Origin: JACCWP01 sp963801045
Lineage (GTDB): Bacteria > Actinomycetota > Actinomycetes > Propionibacteriales > Nocardioidaceae
Assembly (NCBI GenBank): GCA_963801045.1
Contig: CAWDDC010000004.1
Location: 124,001 to 188,000 of the forward strand
Direction: 5' to 3'
DNA length: 64,000 nt
How positions within the stretch are numbered: the stretch's first letter is position 1; each line of letters starts with the position of its first letter. A program made the position numbers and the translations under genes. The notes below the pieces were generated by a model. It was not told where the DNA came from and made no database searches. It saw only the letters and a list, made by a program, of their open reading frames with translations. Positions 9,547 to 18,618 of this stretch are shown in pieces.

Positions 9547-9827
9547 ATGAGCAAGATCGTCACCCTCGCCGCGGCCGCGGCCGGCTACGTCCTCGGCGCG
9601 CGCGCCGGACGCCAGCGCTACGAGCAGATCGCCGGCCAGGCGCAGAAGCTGTGGCACGACCCGCGCGTGCAGAAGGCCGCCGCCGACGCGAAGCAGACCG
9701 CCGCCGACAAGGCGCCTGTGGTCAAGGACAAGGTCGCCGACGCCGCCAGCAAGGCGACCGACCGGGTCACCGGGTCCGGGTCCGGGTCGGGGTCGGGGTC
9801 GAGTGCTCCACGGGTAGCGCCGGGTGA
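9547..9827 (+). CDS. YtxH-like small membrane protein (C-terminus uncertain)
   Basis: A short protein beginning MSKIVTLAAAAAGYVLGARAGRQRYEQI, the glycine-zipper N-terminal helix of YtxH-like proteins. A basic helical region (VQKAAADAKQTAADKAPVVKD) and a Gly-Ser repeat follow. The frame runs through the low-complexity repeat at 9772-9803 without a stop, so one indel probably lies there. After correction it would end either at TAG 9813-9815 or at TGA 9825-9827, the latter overlapping the GTG of the YihY gene. AGGAG lies 9 bases before the ATG. It belongs to the envelope module. Confidence 0.6.
9772..9803 (+). repeat. Low-complexity CGGGTC/GGGGTC tandem repeat in a coding tail
   Basis: About five 6-base units (GGGTCC then GGGTCG) encode an alternating Gly-Ser linker at the end of the YtxH-like protein. 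Such runs are prone to slippage and to assembly error, and the reading frame is lost in or after it. Confidence 0.6.
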
Positions 9828-10769
9828 GCGCGCCGGGTGCGCAGGCCGAACGGCCTGCCCAGATCCCGGCGCGCGGTTGGTTCCAGGTGCTGCGCCGCAG
9901 CATCAAGGAGGTCGGCGAGGACCACCTGACCCTGGTGGCAGGTGGCATCGCGTACGCGTGGTTCCTCGCGCTGTTCCCCGGGCTGATCGCCGCCGTGCTG
10001 ATCTGGGGCCTGGTCGTCGACCCGGCCCAGCTCGAGCAGCAGATCTCCGACCTGGCGGGCGCCCTGCCCACCAGCGCGCAGCCCCTGGTCACCGACCAGC
10101 TGACGCTCGGCGACGTCGCAGGCCGGCAGCGGCGGCGGCATCGCCGTGGCGATCAGCATCGCGCTGGCGCTGTGGAGTGCCTCCGCCGGTGTGGCCGGGC
10201 TCGTCGAGGCGACCAACATCGCCTACGACGAGGAGGAGGGCCGCAACTTCTTCGTCAAGCGCGGGCTGGCCCTCATGCTGACCCTCGGGTTCATCGTCTT
10301 CCTCGCCGTCGCGATCGGGCTGGTCGCGGTCTTCCCGGTGGTGCTCGACCAGGTCGGCGGCGGCGTCGCCGTCGAGGTGGTGGCGCAGGTGCTGCGCTGG
10401 CTGATCCTCGTCCTGGTGGCCATCGTCGCGCTCGGCTGCCTCTACCGGATCGGGCCCGACCGCGACGCCGCGCAGGTGCGCTGGTTGTCGCTGGGTGCCG
10501 TCATCGCCACCGTGCTCTGGGTGGCCGCATCGGTCGGTTTCTCCTTCTACGTCAACAACTTCAGCAGCTACGGCGACACGTACGGCAGCCTGGCCGGCGT
10601 GGTGGTGCTGCTGCTGTGGTTCTGGATCACGGCGCTGGTCGTGCTGCTCGGCGCGGAGATCAACGCCGAGGCGGAGGGCCAGACCGCGCGGGACACCACC
10701 ACCGGATCGCCGGAGCCGATGGGCCAGCGTGGTGCGGTCAAGGCGGACCAGCCGCCGCCGGAGGCCTGA
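9824..10769 (+). CDS. YihY/BrkB-family (UPF0761) inner membrane protein (frame-broken)
   Basis: Polytopic membrane protein of the YihY/virulence factor BrkB family, with about six transmembrane helices. It shows HLTLVAGGIAYAWFLALFPGLIA at the N-terminus, ALWSASAGVAGLVEATNIAYDEEE centrally and GSLAGVVVLLLWFWITALVVLLGAEIN near the end, all family landmarks. An extra A at 10120 breaks the frame; without it the sequence reads GDVAAGSGGGIAVAISIAL. GTG at 9824 overlaps the previous TGA. A second YihY paralogue is at 44346-45349. The function is not established. Confidence 0.85.
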
Positions 10770-10785
10770 GCCGCCGGCCTCGGGC

Positions 10786-11163
10786 TCAGAGCTCCTCGAG
10801 CACGTCGCCGGTGGTCAGGCAGAACGGGTGCCCGGCCGGGTCGGCGTAGACCCGGCAGTGGCCGTTGGGCTGCACGTCGTACTTCGTGGCGCCGGCGGCC
10901 AGCACCCGTGCCTCGGCGGCGTCCAGGTCGTCGACGTCGAAGTCCAGGTGCGCCTGCATCGACGAGCCCTCGTCCGGCCAGGTCGGCGGGGTGTAGCCGG
11001 GCGCGGTCTGGAAGTCGATGCGGCCGCCGGGGCACCGTACGGTCGCCCAGCTGATCGCGGCGAACGTCACCTTGCCGCCGGTGATGTCGGCGTAGAACGC
11101 GGCGAGCGTCCGCGCGTCCGGGCAGTCCAGCGCGGGCGACGAGAGCGTGATCGAGTCGGACAT
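10786..11163 (-). CDS. VOC-family (glyoxalase/bleomycin-resistance-like) protein
   Basis: A 125-residue intact protein with the paired beta-alpha-beta-beta-beta modules of the vicinal-oxygen-chelate superfamily (LSSPALDCPDARTLAAFY, MQAHLDFDVDDLDAAEARV, CRVYADPAGHPFCL). The HLDFDV and PAGHPFCL segments carry the usual metal or ligand-contact residues; whether it is an enzyme or a binding protein cannot be told. The ATG at 11163 is preceded by GGTAGGAAGGGCCCC. It is convergent with YihY and divergent from the PhyH gene. Confidence 0.75.
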   Translation of the reverse strand: MSDSITLSSPALDCPDARTLAAFYADITGGKVTFAAISWATVRCPGGRIDFQTAPGYTPPTWPDEGSSMQAHLDFDVDDLDAAEARVLAAGATKYDVQPNGHCRVYADPAGHPFCLTTGDVLEEL

Positions 11164-11276
11164 GGGGCCCTTCCTACCCGAAGTTCCGTCGACCCGCGCC
11201 GAAGCGTTGCGCGGCGGCGACCGGCGCACCGGACGTAGCGTCGTCTCGTCCACCCGCGCACCCCAGGAGACGCCCG

Positions 11277-12014
11277 ATGCTCACCGACACCGACGTCGCG
11301 AACTTCCGCCGCGACGGCTACCTGCTCCCCGGCACCCAGCTGTTCAGTCCGGAACGACTCGACGCGCTCGAGGCGATCTTCGACGAACACCTCGCCGACA
11401 AGGGCGACAAGCTCTCCGACGAGCTGGACACCCCGCACTTCCGCGACCGCCGGCTGCTGGACTTCCTGCTCAGCGACGAGGCGCTCGACCTGGTGGAGCC
11501 GCTGGTCGGTCCCGACATCGCGCTGTGGACCAGCCACTTCATCTCCAAGGACCCGTTCACCGGCCGGTCCACGCCGTGGCACGAGGACTCGGCGTTCTGG
11601 AACGGCCGGCTCAGCGCGTACGACCACATCGTCACCGTGTGGCTGGCGCTCGGCCCGAGCAACCGCGACAACGGCTGCATGCGGGTGATCCCCGGCACCC
11701 ATCACAACGGCTTCTCGGAGTACCGGCCCACCGACAAGACCGTGCAGACCTTCCACGCCGAGATCATCGACGTCGACGAGGACAAGGCGGTCGACTTCGA
11801 GCTGGCGCGGGGCGAGTTCTCGCTGCACGACGGGCGGATCATGCACGGCGCGAAGCCCAACACCAGCCCGGTCCGCCGCACCGGCTACACGATGCGCTAC
11901 TTCCCGGCGTCGGTGCGGGTGCTGCCGGTCGAGCAGAACGCCGGCTGGAAGATCTGGCTCGCGCGGGGCAGGGACACCGCCGGCAACACGTACGAGAACG
12001 TCCCGGTGGCGTGA
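11277..12014 (+). CDS. Phytanoyl-CoA dioxygenase (PhyH)-family Fe(II)/2-oxoglutarate oxygenase
   Basis: A 245-residue intact non-heme iron oxygenase. The metal triad is visible as H102-E-D104 (in STPWHEDSAFW) and H190 (in LHDGRIMHGAKPN), with an arginine about ten residues later (R200/R201) placed to hold 2-oxoglutarate. The family hydroxylates small molecules such as fatty acyl, sugar-linked or amino-acid-derived substrates; the substrate here is unknown. The downstream isomerase starts 4 bases before its stop, so the pair is coupled. A CCAGGAGACGCCCG ribosome site precedes the ATG. Confidence 0.85.
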   Translation: MLTDTDVANFRRDGYLLPGTQLFSPERLDALEAIFDEHLADKGDKLSDELDTPHFRDRRLLDFLLSDEALDLVEPLVGPDIALWTSHFISKDPFTGRSTPWHEDSAFWNGRLSAYDHIVTVWLALGPSNRDNGCMRVIPGTHHNGFSEYRPTDKTVQTFHAEIIDVDEDKAVDFELARGEFSLHDGRIMHGAKPNTSPVRRTGYTMRYFPASVRVLPVEQNAGWKIWLARGRDTAGNTYENVPVA

Positions 12015-12929
12015 GGCTGGGCCTGCTCACCGCCTGCCTGCCCGGGTCGTCACTGGCCGAGATCGCAGCGTGGGCGGCCGGGCACGGCTACCGCGCGCTC
12101 GAGGTCGCGGCGTGGCCGAGGGCGCCCGACCGGCCATGGGTCGCCAGCCACCTCGACGTCGCGACGCTCGACCAGCGGGGCGCGGACGAGGCCCGCGACC
12201 TGCTGACCGGGCACGGGCTCGCGATGTCGGCGCTCGCGTACTACGACAACAACCTGGTGGGCGACCCGGACGCAGCGCGCGGCCGTGCACGACCACCTCC
12301 GCCGGTGCATCGACGCGGCAGCGCTGCTCGGCTGCCCGCTCGTCGGCACGTTCGTCGGGCGGGACGTCAGCCTGTCGGTGAGCGACAACCTGCGGCTGGC
12401 CGAGCGGGTGCTGCCGCCGCTCGTCGACTACGCCGGCGAGCGGGGGGTGCGGCTGGTGGTCGAGAACTGCCCGATGGAGGGCTGGCACCCCGACGGCGCG
12501 CCGGCCAACCTCGCGTACTCGCCCGAGCTGTGGGGCTGGATGCACTCGCTGGGGCTGTGGCTGAACTACGACCCGTCCCACCTGGTGCCGCTGGGCATCG
12601 ACCCGGTGGCGGCGCTGGTCGCGCACGTCGACCTGGTGCTGCACGTGCAGGCCAAGGACGTGCAGGTCGACCCGATCGCGCGCAACCGCTACGGCGTGCA
12701 CGGCCGGCTGATCGACCGCTTGCCGTGGGACACCGGCTGGTGGCGCTTCCGGGTGCCGGGGCTGGGCGAGGTCGACTGGCGTCGCGTCATCGACACGCTG
12801 TACGAGGGCGGTTACGACGGCGTCGTGTCGGTCGAGCACGAGGACCCGGTGTGGAGCGGCAGCCCCGACCGGACCCGGCAGGGCCTGGTGATCGCCGAGC
12901 GCACCCTCGCCCCCCTCCTCCTCGCCTGA
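12011..12929 (+). CDS. Sugar phosphate isomerase/epimerase (AP-endonuclease-2 TIM barrel, frame-broken)
   Basis: Xylose-isomerase-like TIM-barrel enzyme of the IolE/hydroxypyruvate-isomerase superfamily. It shows RLGLLTACLPG, HGYRALEVAAWP, CPLVGTFVGRD, VRLVVENCPMEGW (metal-binding Glu), LWLNYDPSHLV (metal-binding Asp and His), LHVQAKDV and VVSVEHEDP (metal-binding Glu). An extra A at 12274 breaks the frame; removal gives GDPDARAAVHDHLRR. GTG at 12011 overlaps the PhyH stop. Relatives act with Gfo/Idh oxidoreductases in inositol and 3-keto-glycoside breakdown, which matches the four oxidoreductases around it. Confidence 0.8.
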
Positions 12930-12930
12930 C

Positions 12931-13113
12931 CCGATCTTCCGGCGAGGTCGTCGTCGGGGCGAACGTGTGACCGGAAGATCGGTGGGATGCCTCGCCCCGA
13001 TCTTCCGGCAGGGCAGTCGTCGGGGCGAACGTGTGACCGGAAGATTGCGGGACGCCTCGCCCCGATCTTCCGGCGAGATCGTCGTCGGGGCGAACGTCAG
13101 GCCGGAAGATCGG
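12931..13113. repeat. Three tandem 65/66-bp units, each a 12-bp inverted repeat (CCGATCTTCCGG ... CCGGAAGATCGG)
   Basis: Units start at 12931, 12997 and 13062, with inverted arms at 12931-12942/12971-12982, 12997-13008/13037-13048 (last two bases diverged) and 13062-13073/13102-13113. The loops share GTCGTCGGGGCGAACG, and the units are separated by CCTCGCC. The array sits exactly between convergent genes. The third unit contains the likely TGA (13097-13099) of the leftward oxidoreductase. It may act as a bidirectional terminator or belong to a dispersed repeat family. Confidence 0.8.
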
Positions 13114-14132
13114 GGAGCGTGACGGGGGTGGCGGCTCGCGGCGGAGGCGTAGCCGGCGAGGGCGACCTCGAGCGCGCGCAGCCCGTCGGCACCGGTGGCG
13201 CAGGGGTCGAGGACCTCGCCCGCGCGTACGGAGGCCGCGAACGCCTCGAGCATCAGCTGGTCGACGTCGTCGCCGAACGGCACCAGCCGCAGCCCACCGC
13301 CGAGCCGGCTGCTGACCAGCTGCACCGACTCGGCCAGGTCGGTGACGTCGACCGAACCCGCGGTGCCGACCAGCCGCAGGAAGAAGTCGTAGTCCCACGG
13401 GTTGCCCGCCGGCACCGACCAGCTCGGGTCGACGCTCGCGACGAGCCCGCCGTCGAGCACCAGCGACATCAGCGCGAGGTCGTCGACCCCGCAGTCCCAC
13501 AGCTGCGCGCCGACCTCGGCCGACACCCGCCGGACCTCCTGGCCGGTCAGGTGCCGCAGCACGTCGGTGAGGTGCACGGAGTGGTCCATCAGGGCACCGC
13601 CTCCGGACTCGGCGGCGGTGGTGATCCACGCGGGGTAGTGCGGCGGCAGCGGCGGGCGTCCGCGGTTGCCGGCCACCGCCGCCGATGAGCTCGCCGAGGT
13701 CGCCGGCGACCAGGGCGACGCGCAGCTTGCGTACCAGCGGGTGGAAGCGGGTCACGAACGCACTGTGCAGCTGGACGCCCGCGCTCGCTCGCACGCCGCG
13801 ATCATGGCCTTCGCGTCGTCGAGCGTGGTGGCGATGGGCTTCTCGCAGAGCACGTGCCGTCCGTACGCCGCCGCGAGCTCGACCAGGCGGCGGTGCTCGA
13901 CCGTGCTGCTGCACACGACGACCGCCTCCACGCCCTCGGCCGCGACCAGCTCGCCCGGGTCCTCGTGGTAGGTCGCGCCGAAGTCGTCGGCGACGGACCG
14001 GCCCAGCTCCGGCGACGTGTCGAAGACCCCCACCAGCCGGGTCTGCGCGGACGCGGTGAGCGCCCGTGCGTAGGACCAGGCGTGCGGGCGGTGCGCGCAG
14101 CCGACGATCGCCACTCCGACCGGGACGGTCAC
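13097..14132 (-). CDS. Gfo/Idh/MocA-family oxidoreductase (frame-broken)
   Basis: NAD(P)-dependent sugar oxidoreductase, last gene of the leftward operon. It reads VGVAIVGCAHRPHAWSYA, AVVVCSSTVEHRRL, LCEKPIATTLDDAK (catalytic Lys), SAFVTRFHPLVRK and GGALMDHSVHLTDVLRHLTG (active-site Asp-His). Frames are joined near 13765, 13672 and 13130. At the last site, dropping one C gives a natural end TPVTLPDLPA with TGA at 13097-13099, inside the tandem repeat; without it the frame runs on through the repeats. The GTG at 14132 overlaps the stop of the upstream oxidoreductase. Confidence 0.8.
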
Positions 14133-15127
14133 CCGGGCTCCCAGGTGGTCAGGTCGATGGTGCGGCCCGAACGGACCGACTCCAGCGCGGCCAGCGCCGT
14201 GCGGAGCGCGACGAGCCCCTCCTCGGCGTCGACCGGGGACGGGCCGCCGCTGCGGACGGCCTCGGTGAAACGGCCGATCTCGGCGAGGTAGCCACGGTCA
14301 CCGAGCGGGTCGAACCACGAGGTGTCGCCCCCGGTGCGGTACATCGTGCCCCCGTTGAGGTGGTCGTAGTCCCAGCTCAACCGGCCCTCGGTGCCGATCA
14401 GCTCGGCGCGCAGCTTGAAGCCGTACGCCGCCGGGTGCGCCCAGCTGGTCTCCACCAGCCCGATCGCACCACTCGCGTAGCGCAGGTTGGTGAGCACGTA
14501 CGTCGACGGCCCCGCCGCGGTGTCGGCGCCGACGGCGTGCACGCGCACCGGGTGGCTGCCGGTCGCCCAGGCCAGGTAGTCGAAGCTGTGCACCGCCAGG
14601 TCGACGAACGGACCGCCGGACTCCTCGATGTCGGCCAGCCAGCCGTTCTCGCTCCAGCCCGGCAGCGACGTCGTCATCGAGTGCGAGGCCATCTGCACCG
14701 AGCCCAGGTGCCCGGCGTCGACGACCTGCTTGGCCTGCCGGTGGTCGGGCTCGAAGCGGGACACGTGCCCGACCATCACGATGCCGGCGGCGTCGCGGGA
14801 CGCGTCGACGATGCGACGCGCGTCGTCGAGGGTGCGCGCGATCGGCTTCTCGCACAGCACGGCGGCGCCGGCCTGGAGCGCCTGCACCGTGAGCGCCGCG
14901 TGGGACCGCGGCGGCGTGCACACGCTGACGATGTCGACGCCGGTCTCGAGGATCGCGTCCAGGTCGGCGACGACGGAGGCGCCGACGGTCGACGCCAGCC
15001 GAGCGGCCTTGTCCGGTACGGGATCGGCCACCGCGACGACGCGCACGCCGGGCGTCGCGGCGTACGCGTGCACGTGCTCGCCGGCGATCAGGCCGGCGCC
15101 GGCGACACCGACCCTGAGCTCGCGCAC
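14129..15127 (-). CDS. Gfo/Idh/MocA-family oxidoreductase
   Basis: Intact, about 332 residues. The Rossmann N-terminus is LRVGVAGAGLIAGEHVHAYA; then VDIVSVCTPPRSHAAL, LCEKPIARTLDDARR (catalytic Lys), VGHVSRFEPDHRQAK, GGPFVDLAVHSFDYLAWATG (active-site Asp-His) and a C-terminal substrate domain ending TIDLTTWEPG. The start is taken as GTG at 15127, 11 bases after the permease stop; the frame extends further upstream only through shifted permease sequence. It is probably transcribed with the ABC importer, so it should act on the imported sugar. Confidence 0.85.
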   Translation of the reverse strand: MRELRVGVAGAGLIAGEHVHAYAATPGVRVVAVADPVPDKAARLASTVGASVVADLDAILETGVDIVSVCTPPRSHAALTVQALQAGAAVLCEKPIARTLDDARRIVDASRDAAGIVMVGHVSRFEPDHRQAKQVVDAGHLGSVQMASHSMTTSLPGWSENGWLADIEESGGPFVDLAVHSFDYLAWATGSHPVRVHAVGADTAAGPSTYVLTNLRYASGAIGLVETSWAHPAAYGFKLRAELIGTEGRLSWDYDHLNGGTMYRTGGDTSWFDPLGDRGYLAEIGRFTEAVRSGGPSPVDAEEGLVALRTALAALESVRSGRTIDLTTWEPG

Positions 15128-15138
15128 CGCCCGCTCTC

Positions 15139-16138
15139 CTAGCCCTTCACGCCGGTGAGCGCGATGCCCTGGATGAACTTGCCGCTGGAAGATGATGAAC
15201 ACGACGACCATCGGCAGCGTGCAGATCACCGAGCCGGCGAACAGCACCGTCCAGTTGGTGCGGTTCTGGACGACGAAGAGCCCGAGACCCAGCGGTGCCG
15301 TGAACAGGTCCTCGTTGTTGAGGATGATCAGCGGCCAGAGGAAGTCCTCCCAGGCGCCCTGGAAGGTGAAGATCGCCGTCGCGGCCAGCGCCGGGCACGC
15401 ACAGCGGCATCACGACCCGCCAGTAGATCTGGAACTCGTTGGCGCCGTCGACGCGCGCCGCGTCGAGCAGCTCGTCGGGGATCGACATCATGTACTGCCG
15501 CAGCAGGAAGATGCCGAACGCGCTGACGACAGCCGGGCAGGATCAGACCCCAGTAGGAGTCCAGCATCCCGTGCCCGCCGAGCCCCAACGCGTCGTTGCC
15601 GCCGAAGAACGGCATCCGCTTGAGGATGATGTAGTTCGGGATCAGCGAGATCTGCGGCGGCAGCATCATGGTGCCGAGGAACAGCGAAGAACAAGATGTC
15701 GCGGCCGGGGAACTTGCCGCTTGGCGAACGCGTAGGCGCACAGCGAGTTGAACAAGGTCTGCAGCACGGTGATGGTGATGGCCACGAACGCCGAGTTGGC
15801 GAACCACCGCCAGTTGCCGGAGCCGCCTGCCTCCTGTGCCTCGGTGAGCTCGCCCACGTCGAGGAACTGCTGGTAGCCGACCGTGGTCGGGTGGTCGGGG
15901 ATCCACGTGGGCGGGTTCGCGAAGATCTCGTCCGCCGCCTGGAACGACGCGCTGATCAGCCAGGCGAACGGCGCCACGAACAGGACCGCGCCGGGGATCA
16001 GGATCACGTACGTGAAGAACAGGCTCTTCTTCGTCGCCCGTTGCCGGCGTCCGGCCGACGAGCGGGCGGTCCGGGACGTTCTCGGGCTGCAAGGCCGCGG
16101 GGGTCTCCGACCGCAGCCTGCTCGTTGGGCATCGTCAT
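15139..16138 (-). CDS. Carbohydrate ABC transporter permease, MalG type (frame-broken)
   Basis: Second inner-membrane permease of a CUT1-type sugar importer. It has the N-terminal helix VILIPGAVLFVAPFAWLISASF, FANSAFVAITITVLQTLFNSLCAYAFAK, the helix with MMLPPQISLIPNYIIL, and the ATPase-contacting EAA loop (IPDELLDAARVDGANEFQIYWRVVMPL). It ends in FIQGIALTGVKG, a typical MalG C-terminus. At least six single-base insertions split it, near 15190, 15395, 15530, 15690, 15718 and 16035. The ATG at 16138 overlaps the stop of the first permease (ATGA). No ATP-binding subunit gene lies in the window, so a shared MsiK-type ATPase encoded elsewhere is likely. Confidence 0.85.
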
Positions 16139-17085
16139 GCCAGCGCCTTCCGGTAGAAGCGCAGCTGGAAGTACGTGACGACGAGCAGGATCGCGAACAG
16201 CCCGAAGGCCAGCGTGCTCGCGTAGCCCATCTCGTAGAACTCGAAGGCCGACTGGTAGATGAAGTAGACCATCACCTCGGTGCGGCCGACCGGTCCGCCC
16301 TGGGTCATCACGAAGATCTGGGTGAACACCTGGAACGAGCCGATGATGCCCATCACCAGCAGGAACAGCGTGGTCGGGGGCGAGCATCGGCAACGGTCAC
16401 GTGCCAGAACCGCGGACCAGGCGCCGGCGCCGTCGATCTCGGCCGCCTCGTACAGGTCCTCGGGGATGGCCTGCATGCCGGCGAGGTAGACGACCATGGA
16501 GAACCCGATGCTGCCCCAGACGATCATCAAGATGACGGCCGGCATGGCGAGGTTCTGGTCGGACAGCCACAGCAGCGGCTCGCTGATCAGGTGCGTCTTC
16601 AGCAGGTAGTAGTTGAACAGGCCGAACTCGCCGTTGTAGAGCCACTTCCACAAGATCGCCTGCACGACGAACGGGGTGACGACCGGCAGGTAGTAGAACG
16701 TGCGCCACAGGCCGCGGAACCGGATCGGCTGGTTGACCAGCAGCGCGATGCGCAGACCGAGGATCATCTGCAGCGGCACCGATCCGCCGGTGAAGTAGAA
16801 GGTGTTGATGATCGAGCGCCGGTAGTCCTCGTCGTGGAGCATGTCCCGGTAGTTGTCCAGGCCCACGAACGGTGCCTCCGGCTGGATGATGCTCCACTCG
16901 TGGAACGTCAGCCAGAACGCGAACAGCAGCGAGAACACCGTGAAGATCGTGAAGATGATCAGGCCGGGCGCGAGGAACAGGTAGGACGACCACTCGCGCC
17001 GCAGCCGGCGCACCGTGCCGCCCCGCTGCCGACGCGTCGGCCGCCGTCGCTTCGTCTGCACCCGACTCGCCGTCGCGGTCGTCAT
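16135..17085 (-). CDS. Carbohydrate ABC transporter permease, MalF/UgpA type
   Basis: First permease of the CUT1 importer, about 316 residues. A basic N-terminus (KRRRPTRRQRG) precedes WSSYLFLAPGLIIFTIFTVF. Six transmembrane helices follow, with the EAA loop around IPEDLYEAAEIDGAGAWS and a terminal helix (LLVVTYFQLRFYRKALA). Three nearby insertions (about 16381, 16390 and 16407) garble about ten residues of the EAA loop and then restore frame; the intended reading is SAFWHVTVPMLAPTTLFL. The ATG at 17085 follows GGAGGACTCCGCAGC. The gene lies 80 bases after the binding-protein gene. Confidence 0.85.
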   Translation of the reverse strand: MTTATASRVQTKRRRPTRRQRGGTVRRLRREWSSYLFLAPGLIIFTIFTVFSLLFAFWLTFHEWSIIQPEAPFVGLDNYRDMLHDEDYRRSIINTFYFTGGSVPLQMILGLRIALLVNQPIRFRGLWRTFYYLPVVTPFVVQAILWKWLYNGEFGLFNYYLLKTHLISEPLLWLSDQNLAMPAVILMIVWGSIGFSMVVYLAGMQAIPEDLYEAAEIDGAGAWSAVLARDRCRCSPPTTLFLLVMGIIGSFQVFTQIFVMTQGGPVGRTEVMVYFIYQSAFEFYEMGYASTLAFGLFAILLVVTYFQLRFYRKALA

Positions 17086-17164
17086 GCTGCGGAGTCCTCC
17101 CGTCTCGGACGAAGACCCGGGCCGACCGGCCCGGGTCGTCGTCGCGACTCTGTGCGCTGGGGTG

Positions 17165-18495
17165 CTACTTGTCGAGGATCTCCTGGGCCTGCTGCGCGGA
17201 CGTTGTCGAGCGCCTCCTGCGGCGGTCTGGTCGCCGTAGATGGCCTCGCCGAGCTCCTCGTTGAGGACCTCCTCGATCTGCGGTGCCTTCGGGTTGGACA
17301 CGGTGCTCGCCACGCCGCACTTCATCAGGTCGGCGAAGCCCTCGAGCACCGGCTTCTCCTCGACCAGCTCCGGGCCCTCCAGCAGCGAGGTCAGCGGCGG
17401 CAGGTTGGTGCCGTCCTCCGACCCGTAGGTCCACTCCGCCAGGATGTCCGGCTGGGACAGGTACTCGATCCACAGCCAGGCGGCGTCGGTCTGCTCGTCG
17501 GAGTTCTGGTCGTTGGCGACCATGATCAGCGCGTCGCCGGCGATGGTGGTCTTGCAGCCGGCCGCGCCACTCGGGCAGCGGGGCGGTGGCCCACTTGCCG
17601 TCGATCTGCGGCGCCTCGGACTGCAGCACGCCGGCGAACCAGGCGCCGGCCATGTACATGCCGACCTGGCCCTGGATGAAGGCCACCCGGCCGTCGTACG
17701 AGTTGGAGTTGAGGTAGTCCGGCGGCGAGTACTGGGCGAGCCCGACGTAGAACTCGGCGGCCTCCTGCGCCTCGGCGCTGTTGAAGAGGATCTCGCCGTC
17801 CTCGCTCAGGAGGTCGCCGCCGGCCTGGTACAGCCACGGGTACCAGTAGTAGGCCGCCTCGGGGGCGAAGATCTCGAAGCCGTACTGCTCCTTGGCGGGG
17901 TCGGTCAGCTCGGCCGCGGTCTGCTCGAACTCCTCCCACGTCTTCGGCGGGCCGTCGATGCCGGCCTCCTCGAACAGGTCGGTGCGGTAGAACAGGCCGG
18001 TCGACTCCCCGTTGAAGGGCAGCCCGTACATGCTGTCGTCGTAGGTGACGAAGGTCGGAACGCGTCGACGTAGTCGTCGGGCTTCACGATGTCGCTGCGC
18101 GCGATGTAGTCGTCCAGGTTGACCAGGGCGTCGCGGGACGCGAAGTCGGCGGTGTCGGTCGCGTTGACGTAGGCGACGTCGGGCGGGTTGCCGCCGGCGA
18201 TCTGGGTGGTCAGCTTCTGGCTGGCAGCGTCCGTCGGCGCCTTCTGCAGCTCGACGGTGATCGTCGGGTACTTCGCCTCGAAGTCCTTGACGAACTTGTC
18301 CATGGTCGTGCCCATGGCGGCGTCGGTGACCTGGAAGGTGATGGTCACGTCCTCGCTGGGCGCCTCGACCGCGCCCTCGCCCTCGCCTCGTTCGGTGTTG
18401 GCGCCCGTCCCGCTGGAGCACGCGGCGAGCGCCGTGGCTGCGGCGAGGAGCGACACGAACGTGGCGCCCGACCTCCAGTGCTTGCGACTGTTCAC
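17165..18495 (-). CDS. Extracellular sugar-binding lipoprotein of an ABC importer (frame-broken)
   Basis: Substrate-binding protein (family 1 solute-binding type), anchored outside the membrane. The signal peptide ends in the lipobox LAAC followed by SSGTG. Then come VTITFQVTDAAMG, TIAGGNPPDVAYVNATD, YGLPFNGESTGLFYRTDLFEEAGI, the aromatic-rich YYWYPWLYQAGGD and the C-terminal GYASTVSNPKAPQIEEVLN-type region. Frames join near 18058, 17565, 17215 and 17205, restoring ...QEALDN...QQAQEILDK. The GTG at 18495 follows GAGGAGCTGGTCCG. A LacI-type operator and a strong promoter lie directly upstream. Together with the two permeases it imports a sugar, probably an oligosaccharide released by the secreted GH10 enzyme. 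Confidence 0.85.
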
Positions 18496-18515
18496 CGGAC
18501 CAGCTCCTCACGCAT

Positions 18516-18569
18516 GCAAATCGTTTGGCTTGTCCGCCGCAGCATCGCCCGGGGGGTGTGCCTTGTCAA
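18516..18569 (-). promoter_or_regulatory. Promoter with LacI-type operator for the sugar ABC importer operon
   Basis: On the minus strand: -35 TTGACA (18569-18564), 17-base spacer, -10 GATGCT (18546-18541). Twelve bases further is the operator, which reads GCAAATCGTTTGG on the plus strand at 18516-18528. It differs by one base from the perfect site at 5331. The layout (operator just after the start site) matches the other three sites. Confidence 0.7.
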
Positions 18570-18618
18570 GCGGTTCGGCAGTGCCGTTGCGACACGGTGA
18601 TGAATGGCCGCCGGAGGG

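Noticed and set aside
12931..13113. Possible CRISPR array
   Set aside because: There are only three units, the repeated part covers almost the whole unit, there is no variable spacer, and no cas gene is present. Palindromic tandem repeat is the better description.
16135..17523. Fusion of the sugar-binding protein with the first permease
   Set aside because: The continuous frame arises from indels in the binding-protein tail. The permease has its own ATG at 17085 with a ribosome site, and the binding protein ends at 17165.
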